Source of the DNA: Paguma larvata
Taxonomy: Eukaryota > Chordata > Mammalia > Carnivora > Viverridae
Assembly (NCBI GenBank): GCA_030068075.1
Contig: CM057826.1
Span: 115,158,746 to 115,222,745 of the forward strand
Length of the DNA stretch: 64,000 nt
Direction: 5' to 3'
A program made the position numbers and the translations under genes. Each line of letters starts with the position of its first letter. Positions within the stretch are counted from its first letter, which is position 1. Shown one piece after another: positions 12,235 to 24,367 of the stretch. The notes beneath the pieces were generated by a model, which saw nothing but the letters and a program-made list of their open reading frames with translations, was not told the DNA's origin and ran no database searches.

Positions 12235-13690
12235 GTGTGTGTTTGAAGTCAGGTTTACGGAATATACACACCCTTTTTGAGCAACCATTTTCTGACAAAC
12301 GTATAGAGTGACGTAAAGACCACGATCAAGGAAAAAGTCATTTCCATCACCCACAAAATACTCCTGTGCCCTGATAAATCAATCCCCCTCCCTCCACCTC
12401 CAGCCGCCGGCATCCACCCTCCCCAGGCCTAACACTTTTGAAATCCATCCGAGCTGATACACGGACCAGTAGTTCAATCCTCTCATTACAGAGTAGCATT
12501 CGATTCATGGCTATGCCACAATTTGTTCGTCCATTCATCGGGTGATGGACATTTGGGGTGTTTCCAAGTTTTTACTGCTACGAATAAAGCTGGTATAAAC
12601 ATTGACACACAAGTCTTTCTATGGACTTTAATTTCATCTCTTGGGTTAATGCCTAGTAGCGGAACTGGGTAAAAATTGGTAAGAAAAGGTCACATAGGAT
12701 GTTTCACTTTACCAGAAATCGCTCCACAACAGTTGGGTCATTTGGTTTCCCACAGCAACCTCTTTGCCAACATGTGACACGGTCAGGCGTCTAATTTTGA
12801 AATTTCAGCTATTCTAGTAGGCATGAAGGGATAATTCATTCTTTAAGTTTCCTCTCCTTTAAGAACTAACCATGTTGCTCATCTTTCCACACACTTTTTG
12901 GTCATTTGTGTATTTTCTCTGGTAAAATGTTCAAATCTTTTGCCCATTTTAAAAACTGAGTTGGTTGCATTATTACTGAATTACCTGAGTTATTTTTTAA
13001 CATATTCTGGATACAAGTCATTTATCAGAAACATAGCTTGCAAAAATTTTCTCATCGGTAGCCTGCCGTTTCTTTCTCTTAGTGTCTTTTATTTATTTAT
13101 ATTTTTTTAAATAATTTATTGTCAGATTGGTTCCCATACAACACCCAGTGCTCGTCCCAACGAGTGCCCTCCTCTGTGCCCGTCACCCACTCTCCCCCCT
13201 CCCACACCCTCCTCACCCCTCAGTTTGTTCTTAGTCTTTGAGAGTCTCTTATGTTTTGTCTCCCTCCCTCTCTGTGGCTTTTTTTCTGTTCCCTCTTCCC
13301 GTCCCCCATGGTTTTCTGCTAAGTCTCTCCAAATCCACCTATGCGTGGAAACATATGGTATCTTTCTCTGTCTTAGTATCTTTTAAAGAGCTCAAGTTTT
13401 TTATTGGCCTGTAGCTAATAAGCTTTTTCTATTATGTTTCCTGCTTTTTGTATTCTATTTATGAAATCTTTTCTAAACCAAGGTCAACAAAATTTTCTGG
13501 GTTTTTTCTATACGTTTTATAGTTTTAGCTCTTCAATTTAGGAATATGATTCATTTTGAGTTAATTTTTATATATAGTTTAAGACAATGATTGAATTTAT
13601 TTTTTTCTCATACAGATTTTCTCCCAACAGTACCATCGGCCAAAAATGACTGTCCTTTCCCGACTGAATTAACCTTGACACCTTTATCAA
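12235..13690 (-). mobile_element. Old L1 3' region, reverse oriented, split by a younger L1
   Basis: It contains TTCGTCCATTCATCGGGTGA, CAAATCTTTTGCCCATTTT and TATTCTGGATACAAGTCATT, the reverse complements of well-known L1MA/L1MB 3' sequence. The match resumes after 13371 with TTTTCTAAACCAAGG and CTTTATCAAA, so the L1 at 13092-13370 inserted into it later. Confidence 0.8.
13092..13370 (-). mobile_element. Young, 5'-truncated L1 3' end nested in an older L1
   Basis: TTGTCAGATTGGTTCCCATA, CAACACCCAGTGCTCGTCCC and the following C-rich stretch are the reverse complement of the feline L1 3' UTR. Duplications TCTTAGTGTCTTTTA (13077-13091) and TCTTAGTATCTTTTA (13371-13385) flank it, differing at one base. 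The 279 bp length implies heavy 5' truncation. Confidence 0.85.
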
Positions 13691-13703
13691 ATGTCAATTG
13701 ACA

Positions 13704-13924
13704 GGGACACCTGGGTGGCTCAGTCAGTTAAGCGTCTGACTTTGGCTCGAGTCATGATCTCACAGTCAGTGAGTTTGAGCCCTGCATCAGGCTCTGTGCT
13801 CACAGCTCAAAGCCTGGAGCCTGCTTCTGTTTCTGTGTCTCCCTCCCTGTCTGCACCTCCCCCACTCACACTCTGTGACTCTCTCTCAAAAAATAAACAA
13901 ATATTAAAAAAAATTTAAAAAAAA
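13704..13924 (+). mobile_element. Feline-type CAN-SINE, antisense to the gene
   Basis: GGGACACCTGGGTGGCTCAG opens the element. The tRNA-like A and B boxes, a CTCCCTCCCTGTC pyrimidine tract and an A-rich tail follow in order. It is full length. Confidence 0.93.
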
Positions 13925-15989
13925 GGAATCAAGAGAATCCACAGCCGCTTCTGTACTAATATCCAAAAGCTCCTACAGTGACAAATCCCCGTCTTTTGAG
14001 AGCCTGCCTGCCGCATTCCAATAAGCAAAAGTGATGGTGGGATGAGCAGAGAGGAAAGTGGGCTCCCATCTGGCCCCTCCGTTACCCAAGACTGTGGTTA
14101 AAAGCAATCAATCCTGCATCCCAACAGTCTACCGTGTCCCAGTCCTGCACCATCCGTCTGTTCCGCTTTACTCATGGGTAAAACTGGAATGTATTGCATG
14201 GCTCTGCTGCTTCCAGGAGTCTAGAGTCTTCAAAGTCCGGAGCTGTTTCCCATCTTTAGTAGGCAAGCCTTCAGATCTCAAAAGTTGTCACGAAGAATGA
14301 CATAAAGAATCCTATTTAGGATTCCTTCTGAAAGAAGTCTCTTCTTGTTTTATTTATGCTACTCTGTACAAGGATGTGAGACACGAAGGGCATAGAAAAA
14401 AGAATGTCTGTCTAGACATTCAAGATCTCAGAGGAGTAAGGAAGGACAGCGCATGGTGGAATTAGAGGTCAGTGGGTGACACATGGGATTGTAATTTGGT
14501 GCTTTAAAGCTTGGCAGTTTAACACTTTCCAGGTATTATCTGCAGCACTAACCTCGCTTTAAACATTAAAAAGGAAAAAGTTACAGAATGAGGAAAAAAA
14601 CAAAACAGCCACAAGGAATTTGAATTCCTTCACCACCATGGTGAAATACTCATCAAGATGCACAAAAAAAGGGGAATGTAGTTTCGGCAGCACAGTGAGG
14701 TTCACAGTCAACATTCTGCCTGTCACCAGAGGAAGATCTACCACACCGAACTCAGTGAAGTCATGAGGAAAACTGACCTGCAGGAATGACATGATAGGCA
14801 ATGGCCTCCCACCCACCCTAAACCATCGTCGAAGACACCCCAGGGAGTGTCACCGCACTTTCTGTACCCCACTTCAGCACACAGAGAGGGGGAAGCTACT
14901 TTTAGGAATGGCCAGGACTGTTCAAAGAACACAATCCAGGCAGTGAGTTTAGATGGGGGACAGCCGTGTAGGGGTGTCCCTTCATATCACAAGAAATGAA
15001 TTCAGAAGGGAGAAAGTTCTAGAAGAAATATGCAAGTGACAGCCAAGAACCACAGCACACTTCTCATTAAGCAGTCCTCCCAGAACCATGACCAAATAGC
15101 AAAGTCAGGAAAAATCTATTCAGGCTTACAGGCCCACACTAAAACAAAGATTTAAGAATGCCAGTAAGTTGGATGGACTCATGTATATCAGTCCCCCAAT
15201 TAGAAACAGGATGATTCTAACAGCTTTAAGGGAAATAGAAGAACAAGGAAAATGTATCCACAGTGAATTTAATGGCAAAGATTTATAAACTTCTCTGTGT
15301 TTGGGTTTGACTAAAAAGCAGATACAATACCTGACATAAAGCATGAAGACCAAAACACTCTGACAAATTTTCAGAAAGCACCTGCTCTGTATTATAAGTA
15401 AAATTCAGAAAAATATGGACACTGTAAAATAAGGCATTAACATAAGAAGACACACATTGAAATAAAAAAAGGGGTGGCTGAAAAGTATAAATGAAAACAG
15501 CTAAATAAGAGAGGTTAGTAAAAGCCACTGAAAACTCAATCACAAAATTAAACGTTGCATTATAAACAGAAAAAAAAAATCAACCCCAAACAAATTTAAA
15601 CACATGACAAACATATAAGGTTCAAGTTTGAGAATTTCTTCTAACATATAAAGACTCAGGAGAAAAACATACTTTAGAAAGATAAAAAAAAGATGAAGAT
15701 AATTTTTTTCTTTAAAGATTTATAATTGTAGAATAATAAATTTAAAAAAGAGAATTTGTTTTTCTTTGGAAAAATATGTGTAAAAACTCCTTCATCAGAC
15801 CCTAAAATGTATAGAGGACTAGCTATATGGTGATATTTAAAAGTAGTGGGGTCGGGGGAGGTTTTCTCATTATATGCTTATTGGTCAATCAGGTAAGTAT
15901 TTGAGAAAACAGAGTTTCCATTTTATATAAATATATTCTTAACGGGCTTTAACGAAAACAAAAAGGTTTTGTAACCCTAGAATGGAGAT

Positions 15990-16430
15990 CTTTTAAGAAA
16001 AAATTCACCCAGGAAAAGGACTAATTTCACAAAAGACTGGACTTTGTAAAAATTTAAACTATTCATAAAGCGAAAACAAAAAGTGCCACGAATAAAGTTC
16101 AGATGTAAAGATAAATGACAATCTGGAAAAAATATTGGTAACATAGCCTCCATATCTAGAAAGTACTTACCATCAGAAGATGGATGCACGGATGGAAAAA
16201 CAGACTACCAACGCAAAACAGGCAATTCATGAGAAAACATAAATCCGCAAGAAACATAAAGAGAATACCCAACTTCACCCAGAATGACAGAAATGTCAAA
16301 TTAAATAAATAAAAAATAGACACATGAAAAATATATTTGTAATTTACACTCAAACTAAGTCTTAAGAGCACGGCAAGGATGTGAGGTACAGGGTGGTGCA
16401 CTCTGGCGACTGCTGACAGCAAATATCAAT
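15990..16430 (+). mobile_element. Ancient L1 ORF2-3' UTR fragment
   Basis: AAATGACAATCTGGAAAAAA, TATTGGTAACATAG and later GAATGACAGAAATGTC resemble the end of L1 ORF2. It is diverged and broken by stops, so it has no coding ability. Confidence 0.5.
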
Positions 16431-16544
16431 TAAGGGCCTTGAAAACATGTACATACCCTGACCCATGACATGACATACCAACATCTTAAATCCCAGGGCA
16501 ATCATTCAATATGCATATGTAAGTTAAAAACAACAACGGCCAAC

Positions 16545-16725
16545 ATTTATCTACTAGCATAGCAGAATCTACTAGCAGGTTCTCACAGTGACCCACATGC
16601 ATCTTTCATGCAATCCTCACATTATTACAGAGGCAGAAGTTATCATTACAGATGATGAGACAGAAGACAGGTTTAAATAATTTATGTAAAGTCAAATGGA
16701 GAAGCAGAGGAAAGGCAACTTGTCG
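16545..16725 (-). mobile_element. MIR fragment
   Basis: TCATGCAATCCTCACATTAT, then ACAGATGATGAGACAGAAG and TTATGTAAAGTCAAATGG follow the reverse complement of the MIR core. Confidence 0.6.
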
Positions 16726-16769
16726 AGCTCCAAAATACATACTCTTAACCTCTGCATCCCCCAATGTGG

Positions 16770-17350
16770 ATGTTCCCCTGAGCATTTTCTAGAATGATGA
16801 AAACGTGCAGGGAGCCGAGGTATCCAAGAACAGGGGGCTGATTAAAAAGTTCTAATCTAGAGGTGCTGGGTGACTCAGGTGGTTAAGGGTCCAACTCGTG
16901 ATTTCGGCTCAGGTCATGATCTCACGGTGTGTGGGTTCGAGGCCCGATTTGGGCTCTGCACTGACATTGTGGGACCTGCTTGGGATTCTCTTTCTCCTTC
17001 TCTCTCTACCCCTCCCCCATCCTCACTCGCTCTCTTCATCTCTCTCAATATCAATAAACATGCTTAAGAAAAAAAAAGTTGTATCTGCATAATACATGCC
17101 CACCCCCTCAGAAATCACACCCTAGAAGAACCTGAATAACATCAGAAAGGAGACTGCAGTGTCACATGGAAAAAGCCTATTAGAAAGCAATCTACACGCA
17201 TGGTGTGATCCCAACTTTATTAACATTTTATCTCACAGAATATATTTTTAAGGTATGATAAAATGGTCACTGAAGGTCTGATCTGCAAGATTTTTATTTT
17301 CTTCCTCCTGCTTTTTGTATCTCTCCAAATTTGCTATAATCACCACCCAC
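16770..17350 (+). mobile_element. Ancient L1M 3' UTR fragment split by a SINE
   Basis: CAGGGGGCTGATTAAAAAGT before the SINE and TATGCATGGTG-like sequence, TATTTTCTTCCTCCTGC and CAAATTTGCTATAATC after it read as one old L1 3' end. The SINE at 16861-17077 interrupts it. Confidence 0.5.
16861..17077 (+). mobile_element. Feline-type CAN-SINE, antisense to the gene
   Basis: It starts AGGTGCTGGGTGACTCAGG, continues with CTCAGGTCATGATCTCACGG and a pyrimidine tract, and ends in an A-tail. Imperfect flanking copies AAAAGTTCTAATCT and AAAAGTTGTATCT support a target-site duplication. Confidence 0.9.
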
Positions 17351-18529
17351 AACTGTTAACCAAAAAAGGTTATTGAAAATTAACATAAAACCGTACAGGA
17401 AGAGAAACCAGACCTGTGCTGACCAAGCATACAGCTGATTTGTACTGAAAAACATTGAGCTAAAGTTTGGAAAAATTTGTCTTAACATTCAGGGGAGAGC
17501 AAAAAACAACAGTTCACACATGGAAGAGACTATTTCTAGGAATCTGAGAGAATTCCTCAGACCTCTTCACGCTTCACAGACTGAGGACCCCCACCGCTAG
17601 GAGGAAGTGATCAAGGGTAGCTCTTGCTAGGACACTGGCACCAGACTATACCGCAGGTACTACAAGAAATTCCAACGAGCTCTCTTAAGGAACCCTGACC
17701 AAGAGAAATAACAAGTTCTCAAAAGCACTGGATCTTAAGATTCTTCTTCCAACCTCGAGCCTCCCCAATGTACCAGGAGTACATAAACTCAAAGTGATCG
17801 AAGCAAGTCTCTGTTGTTACTTAGTTCTCGTCCATCTTTTCCATCATAAAAACTCAGTACTGCACTTGTGAGAGCCCTTAAAAAATCTTCCCAACTTACA
17901 CACCGCCTGGTACCTAACAGAGCATCCAATCAATACAGAGGAAAGCAGTCATAAAATGAATGGTTCACACTCTGCCCAGCCATCTCACGGAGAGGTTTAT
18001 TTATTTCACACTCGTGGCTAATCCAGCTTAGTACCAGTACCAAGAATTGATGACAAGGACAGCATGTTCACAAAACGGAAGGGTGACAGGGCTCTGCCTT
18101 CAGGTCTGGGGTCTCACTCGTCTAAGAGGATCTCACTTCCAAGCCCCAACCTGGTTACCTTCACTAGTAGTGAGAACCATGGACACCGTTCTCTGCTTGT
18201 GATGAGATTTTGCATTAGGGTCACGTCTCAGCTCTGCCTGAGCCTCGGGGGGAATTCTAGTCTATCTGTAATGTTCTTCTGGCAGAGGCAGCTGGCCTCG
18301 TCACTTTCAGCCCCTGGTGATTAGTTTTTCATGACATTTCTCAGATGCTCATGATTATTTTGCCTGTCCCTGGGAAAACTGAAGAAGAGAACAGGACAAA
18401 TACCTGGTCTGAGAGTCACTAAGAGAAGTGATAAAAACAAGATCCTTTCATACCTCTCTCTGCTTAGCACGAGTGAGCTAAAGTGGCTCTTTTTTCTAAC
18501 AAAGCCATCTAAAATGTCATATTTCTTCT

Positions 18530-18950
18530 CACTAGTGTCAGCTTACATAATAAGCTGTCATATCTGAAATCTCTCTGCCCCATATCCAGTTAGTTACAAA
18601 GTCCTGTTGATTCTCTCTCTCCATTTGAGCCTTTTTTTTTTTCCCCCTAACTTCAGAGCAGCTACCTGGTCCACCCTTGATAGGCTATGTGATGCTTCAT
18701 GATTTCCACTGTTTGCTTCCTCCATGCCTTTCCATGCTCAAATATATGCTCCCCATGGCCGCCAGCAGTACCCTCCAAAAAACTACAATCTGATCTTGTT
18801 AAACCTGTGACAGACATGCTTTTATTTTTATCTACTCAGCAGCCATTATTTCAGGAAAGCACCCCTGCATCATTCTATTAACAATCCTGCTCAGTCCACG
18901 GGCTTCTACAGTCTAACCCTCTCCCTACTCCACCTCTAGGCCACACTCCC
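18530..18950 (+). mobile_element. Possible L2 fragment
   Basis: A C/T-rich stretch with TTTGCTTCCTCCATGCCTTT, CCATGCTCAAATATATGC and CCTCCAAAAAACTACAATC resembles the L2 3' portion. It is weak and carries a T-run at 18632. Confidence 0.4.
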
Positions 18951-19334
18951 CCAACGGGCCATCCGGACCCATCTGCTATAAATCATGGGACTGGCCTGAA
19001 ACTGGGAAGTGAATCATGCCCCATGCGGACCAATCTGAGTTGTCAATGAACTGGCAAGAAAGATACTCTCTTCTCAATGACATAAGATTCAGGAACTGCT
19101 GAGGCCAGACTATGTGGACCACTCCACAGACAACACAGCCGATACCGAGGTGAGCACAGAGCAGTGCTAATGAGAAGCCACAATAAAGGGATCTTGGAAA
19201 AGGCTCCAACAAAGGTAAAGACGTCACCAGAGCCACCAGATCCCGCTATGCTTCTGCCATCTTGGACTTAGCAACTGGCAACTCATCAATCGGTAATTAA
19301 ACTTACGGGCAGTTAGACCAGAGAAACACATTTA

Positions 19335-19905
19335 TATTCACTTTTAAAACCTGTACACAATTGTTTACAGCAGCTTTATTCCTAACTTCCCCACACGGGA
19401 AACAATCCAGATGTCCCTTAGTAGGTGCATGCTTAAACAAACTGGGTACATTTATAGAGTGGAATACTACTCGCCAATAAAGAAGAACCAGGTGTTGATC
19501 TAATAACGTGAAACTATCTCAAGGGAATGATGCTAAATTAAAAAAAAAAAAAGCCAATCCCAAAAGATTACGTATGATTCCATTGAGATAATCTTGAAAT
19601 AACAAAATGAAAGACGTGAAGACTAGATTAGCAGGTGCTGGGGGCTAGGGAAAGCAGTGAGCTGAGAGGTGAGGCAGATGGGTGTGGCCAAAAGGACATC
19701 ACGAGGGATCCCTGCAGCGAGGACACTGTTCTGCAACTTGACTACACAATATCCTGGTTGTCATCTCCTCCTAGAGTGTAACAAGACGTGACCGCCGCAG
19801 GACAGCGGTTAAAGATACCCTTCTCTCTCTATAGAATTTCTTACAACTGCATACAAATGTAAAATTATCTCAAAACAAAAAGATTAAATTATTAAAAAAC
19901 GATCC
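19335..19905 (+). mobile_element. L1 3' region fragment
   Basis: TTTACAGCAGCTTTATTCC, GAAACAATCCAGATGTCCC, GGAATACTACTCGCCAATAA and GATTCCATTGAGATAATC occur in L1 3' order, followed by an A-rich end near 19885. Confidence 0.75.
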
Positions 19906-20113
19906 CCACTCCAAATATGATCCAGATTCTCAGTGCAAGAGCAGCTCACCAATAATCACGCTTTCAAATAAAAGATCTCACTGTACCTAGCAACACAACA
20001 GGGTTTTGCCAACAGGAGACAAGGGGCTCGCTAGAAAAAGAGAGAGAAGAAGTCATTCTAGTCAACATGAGAGAGATTTCCTTACATATGAAAACTATTT
20101 TCAGAAACTGGCA

Positions 20114-20144
20114 AAAAAAAAAAAAAAAAGAAAATAAAAAAAAA
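20114..20144 (+). repeat. A-rich simple stretch
   Basis: A run of As with single G and T interruptions. No adjoining SINE or L1 body was recognised. As read on the gene strand it is a T-rich tract about 840 bp downstream of exon C. Confidence 0.7.
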
Positions 20145-20984
20145 AGACAAACACTGGCAAGAGAAGTGTCCCTGCCCAGACTCTGAGCAGGGACCCTAAG
20201 TGATAGGCCATCTCTGCAAGTGCATGGCTGGACTTCCATGGGGATGAGTAACAGCCACTGATCTGTGAAATCTGATCTGTTTGCCATTTAAATCCATGTG
20301 ACTCACTGAAGCTGGCTGCATTCACATCTAAAAATAAAGGAAATCTGCAGCCTAAGCAAATTGGCTCATGGGGTTTTGATTCAAACACTACACATTTGAA
20401 GATAGTGGTTTTGTATTTTGTGCCAGCCAGCTGTAAGGGAGGTTGTGCTGCTCAAATGACAGAGTCTAGGTTGAAATCTAGATGCAAAGAGGATCCAAGA
20501 ATGATCTGCTTCTATGCATGTTATCTGGCAGTCACGTGACACCTTCTCGGCACTAGGGAACACGAGGTCTGAGGTCTGCTGCGGGCTAGAAGGATGCCCT
20601 TCCTTGGGCATCGGGCGTGGCCCACTACAAGCCTGCCTCCCAAGCGGACAGGGGGAGTCAGGAGCTATTAAAGACAGAACAGGGTGTGGTGGTCACATGA
20701 GTGATCGAGCACCACTTGGACTGGCAGCGGCTGAGTCTATAAACAGAGGGTGTGGCGCCTTGGACCTGCCATTTTTTTGTTTTGTCCAGTTGCACTAAGC
20801 ATCTTTTCCAGTAATGCCTACGGCCCTAACAACTGGTGAGCGGGGGAGCTGATTTCAAAGCATTCGCTCCTGGATACCCAATTCCTTCCCAAAAGGCTGT
20901 TCGTACCGATACAACTAGTGACTTTTCCAAGGTGCCCCCTCGACTCCACTAGGACCTGCCTTGCACAGCTACTGTTGCACTCAC

Positions 20985-21059
20985 CCATCAGGACACTCAG
21001 TAGCTTCTGGACTCTGGAATTGACCCCCACGATTCGGTAGAGGCCTTGCTCATTGATCC
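20985..21059 (-). CDS. ARHGAP26: ARHGAP26 coding exon C: arginine-finger exon of RhoGAP
   Basis: This 75 bp exon encodes (G)INEQGLYRIVGVNSRVQ followed by KLLSVLM plus one base of Asp. GRAF1 stimulates GTP hydrolysis by RhoA and Cdc42 and acts at tubular endocytic membranes (clathrin-independent carriers) and focal adhesions. The arginine of GLYRIVG is the catalytic finger inserted into the GTPase active site (Arg412 in human, from memory), and it is intact here. The acceptor is TTTCCTCAG|GG and the donor ATGG|GTGAGT, both strong. Phases are 1 to 1, so loss of this exon alone would give an in-frame protein without the catalytic residue. Confidence 0.96.
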
Positions 21060-21799
21060 CTGAGGAAAGAAACAGTGATGATTTAATTAGAGGCACGTCA
21101 GAACACAAGTCAAGCCAATCCAGCCAGATGTACTTTTTTCATTTTCTCGGGCCTTCTAAAAGCCGCTCTAATTAAAGTCCCCTGTCACTCAGCTCTGCTC
21201 TTAGCGAAGGAGTGGGATTTGGTGCAGCTGTCTACGATTTCACGGGTGTGCTGCACACTTCAGCCCTTGTGTTAGTTTAGTTCAGTCAACAGAGGGGAAA
21301 GAGACCCTCCTCCTCTCTTGCCAAACACGGCATCTGACGAGTTTTGAAAGACGGAAAATATATACTTTTAAAGGTTACACTTAAGTAGTTTTTCAACTGA
21401 AAAAGCCCAACATGACATGACGGAAATTTCATACTGTAGAAAAGAGTAAAAGCTTCACAATCTATTTTCAAATACAGAAGAAGAATACAGAGGTGTGAGA
21501 GCCCTTTAAACTTCTGACAATGTGCACCAGGAGTGAGAAATGAGAAAATCGTGTCACATAAACATTATTTATGAAGAAAAAGAAGATTCACCTTCATTCA
21601 ACCCAAGTCACTGTTTAAATGAACTAGAAGGCGATTACCTTCACATACCCCAAGAACCAAAACCTAACCCTTCTGAGTGCTCTGTTCATTTACGTCCAAG
21701 GATTAGATCACCACTGTACTGTGTACAAAAAGGGACCATTTGAACCGAGAGACTGACTGGAAATGATTTTCCAGTGACCCCTAGCCCCATCATACCTGA

Positions 21800-22450
21800 C
21801 ACCTCTCACCTAACTAGTCTCCTGTTTCCCATCTTACTCCCCTGAGGTCCATTTTCCAACCAGCAAACAGAATGAACTTCTTAAAGTAGGCATCAGTTCA
21901 AACTCTCTCTTTCCTTAAAACCTTCCAATGGCCTCCCACCACATTGAGACCATAAGCCAAGCGCCCTGTGGCCCACACGGCCCTGGAGGATTAAGCCGAG
22001 GTCTGCTTTTGCATCATCAACCACCTTTACCCGGCTCCGGCCACACCGGCCTTCCCGTTTCTCCAACACATCCAGCCTGCGCACCCAAATCACGGCCTCT
22101 GCTCAGCTGCTGTACAGCTCCTGTACCTGGAACACACTTCCCCCCGATCTTCTGACCATTCAGGCATCCGCTCAAATACGACGTGTTCGACCTAAGTCTT
22201 GGGCGCCTCAGGTTAGTAGGCAGCCAACCTAAGCCTTTAGGTGCCTTAGGTAGGTGCCCCCTACCCTCTTTTCTTGTTAGCAAGTAATAATGGCCGGAAT
22301 TACCATTTTTATTTAGTTTCTTGTTTATCTTTCTCCCAACGACCACAATATAAACTATGTGCAGTGAGTCTGTCTTCTTCGCCTTACTCCTCCCAGTACC
22401 TAGATCACTGTATGATACACGCGCAAATCTAGAGGCCTATCTAGAATTAA
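21800..22450 (+). mobile_element. L2 LINE 3' fragment
   Basis: TTAAAACCTTCCAATGGCCT, CGGCCACACCGGCC, CTGCTGTACAGCTCCTGTAC, CCTGGAACACACTTCC and a later GTATGATACACGCGC follow the L2 3' consensus in order. Confidence 0.7.
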
Positions 22451-22895
22451 TGAACAAAAAGAAGAATAAAAGAAGTGGGCCAGAATGACAGGATTTTATA
22501 GCTAAAAAGGGCCTGTGAAAGCACATCCGTCAGCCTGCACAGCTCGGGGACGAGCCGGGTCTAACACTAAGGGATGGGCCCAAGCTCCTTAATGACAGAA
22601 CCATCAGTCAGTAACGTGGTGGTTTAAGAGGCTTGTTCTTTCTCAAGGGTCTCTACTTCTGTCCTTGAGCTTTCCTGGAACTGGATGCAGCACCGTCTCC
22701 CGTTGGACGATGAATCCCACAAAGTGCGGGAGGTCTGCTCCTCTCTGGTCACCGCAGACGAGGTGTGTACACGCGTGCGTTCCAGCAGCCAAAGAATCTC
22801 TTCCTTCAAGTATTTATGTTAAAACGGCATTTAACGCACACTGTCCTCTTTTCCTTTTCATGTCAAATGAAAACTCTCCTACGAGTTAAAACACA

Positions 22896-22920
22896 TCATT
22901 TTCATTTTCATTTTCATTTT
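22896..22920 (+). repeat. (CATTTT)4 simple repeat
   Basis: Four near-perfect copies of the hexamer CATTTT. No associated element was recognised. Confidence 0.85.
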
Positions 22921-24367
22921 AGAGGAGGAGGGGACAAAGAGGCAGAGGTGAGGACACCGAACACCAAACCACGGGTGACCTGGTTTGTTCTGCCTCTACT
23001 ACTTATTGTACGTATTTTCTGGTTTTACGTCTTAAAAGGCTGTCCCCCTGAGACACCGGTGTGCGTTTATCACACAGGCTCTGCAAAGGGGTTTAAATGG
23101 TTCTGTTTCCCTACTGGTGGTTTGGCTGCTGAAAACTGAGACAAACACGAGGCCTACCTCAGGCAAGTGTGTGAATTTCACAGCGGAGGGGAGGGGATTT
23201 TTGTTTTGAACGTACCTCTGGCTCCATTTTATGCCTCTACCTTTATTAACCCCATACCTCTGGCTCCTCATTCTTTTGTTTTAAAATGAAAATTAAAATA
23301 CCTGTCAAAAAACTGCCTTTATAAGAGATACTTTAAAAATTTAGAACCCGCAGTTAAGGCACGTAGATAAATCAAAGGGAGACGGTAAGAAGAGCAGCAG
23401 CGAGACCACTGACAAGGCAACGGTGCCTGTGCATGCGCAGAACTCCCCATCCCCTGACATCCCCAGAGTGGGTTCAGGCTGTACGGGCTGTTTTACGGCT
23501 TTCGGTTTTCATTTAATATGTAATAACGAAAACCTTGCATGCCAATTCATTTATTTCTACAGAAGTTTCAGCAATTCACAGCTTTTTACCGCAAGGATGT
23601 GCCACTGTTGATTTAACCAATTCTCAGATTTTTCATGTTATCACCACAGGGTAAACGTCTCTCTGGCTCACCTGCCCGTGTCCTTGTTTTCTCCAGATCG
23701 ATTCCCAAAAATCTCACCTACTTCTACTTAATACTCTCTGACCCTATTTTGCTTATCTTCACAAGGTGCCTCAACTCTTGACTGAAGGAAGGTGTAGCAG
23801 AAATATGCAAACGTTTGTAAAAACCTTAGCATACATTAAAACGACTTTGGGAAGAACGCTTTCTGACCGGGTAGGAGGAGAGGCCCATATAGTTTTTTTT
23901 TTTTTTTTCTCCCCTTCTACTCAAGGCTTCACAGACTTTATAAAGATATTTATATTTCTTAACTAGTGAGAGTTACAGATCCTGCTTTAAAAGACAAAAC
24001 TTCCTTCCACCAAATAAAAAAGACTGGTGGGCTCAGAGGCTGTGGAGGAAGAGTAAGATTCACATCTCTGACAACGGTCCAAATCCAATTCACAGGAAAG
24101 GGAGTTATCAGCTTTTCTCAGGGGTACAACAGACCAGAGCACTCAAAGCACCACATGCCGGAACTAAGAAATCTCCTTCGTGGCAACATCTGAGGAGGGG
24201 ATGGAGGCCATTGGGATGAATCAGCTTCCCTGATGTCAAAGTCCTGCTCCTACAGGGAAAGGTCAGTGTGCTACAGGCAGGGCCTGACTCCAGCAGTGAC
24301 ATGGGAAACCCGGGGCCTGACCCCTTCTGCCGAACTGGAGAATCGCCAGGGACTGGCTCCCCAAAGC

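Larger units (their letters stand above)
8536..20984 (-). other. ARHGAP26: ARHGAP26 intron between exons C and D
   Basis: This 12.4 kb intron is bounded by GTGAGT at 20984-20979 and TTTTTAG just above 8535. It holds several generations of L1 (8575-9250, 11590-12060, 12235-13690 with a nested 13092-13370, 15990-16430, 16770-17350, 19335-19905), two antisense SINEs (13704-13924, 16861-17077), a MIR (16545-16725) and a possible L2 (18530-18950). Unique sequence with nothing recognised: about 9260-11580, 13930-15980, 17360-18520 and 19910-20980. Confidence 0.85.

Noticed and set aside
13704..13780. tRNA-like sequence at SINE heads
   Set aside because: The A and B boxes belong to tRNA-derived SINEs; there is no foldable full-length tRNA with an intact anticodon arm.
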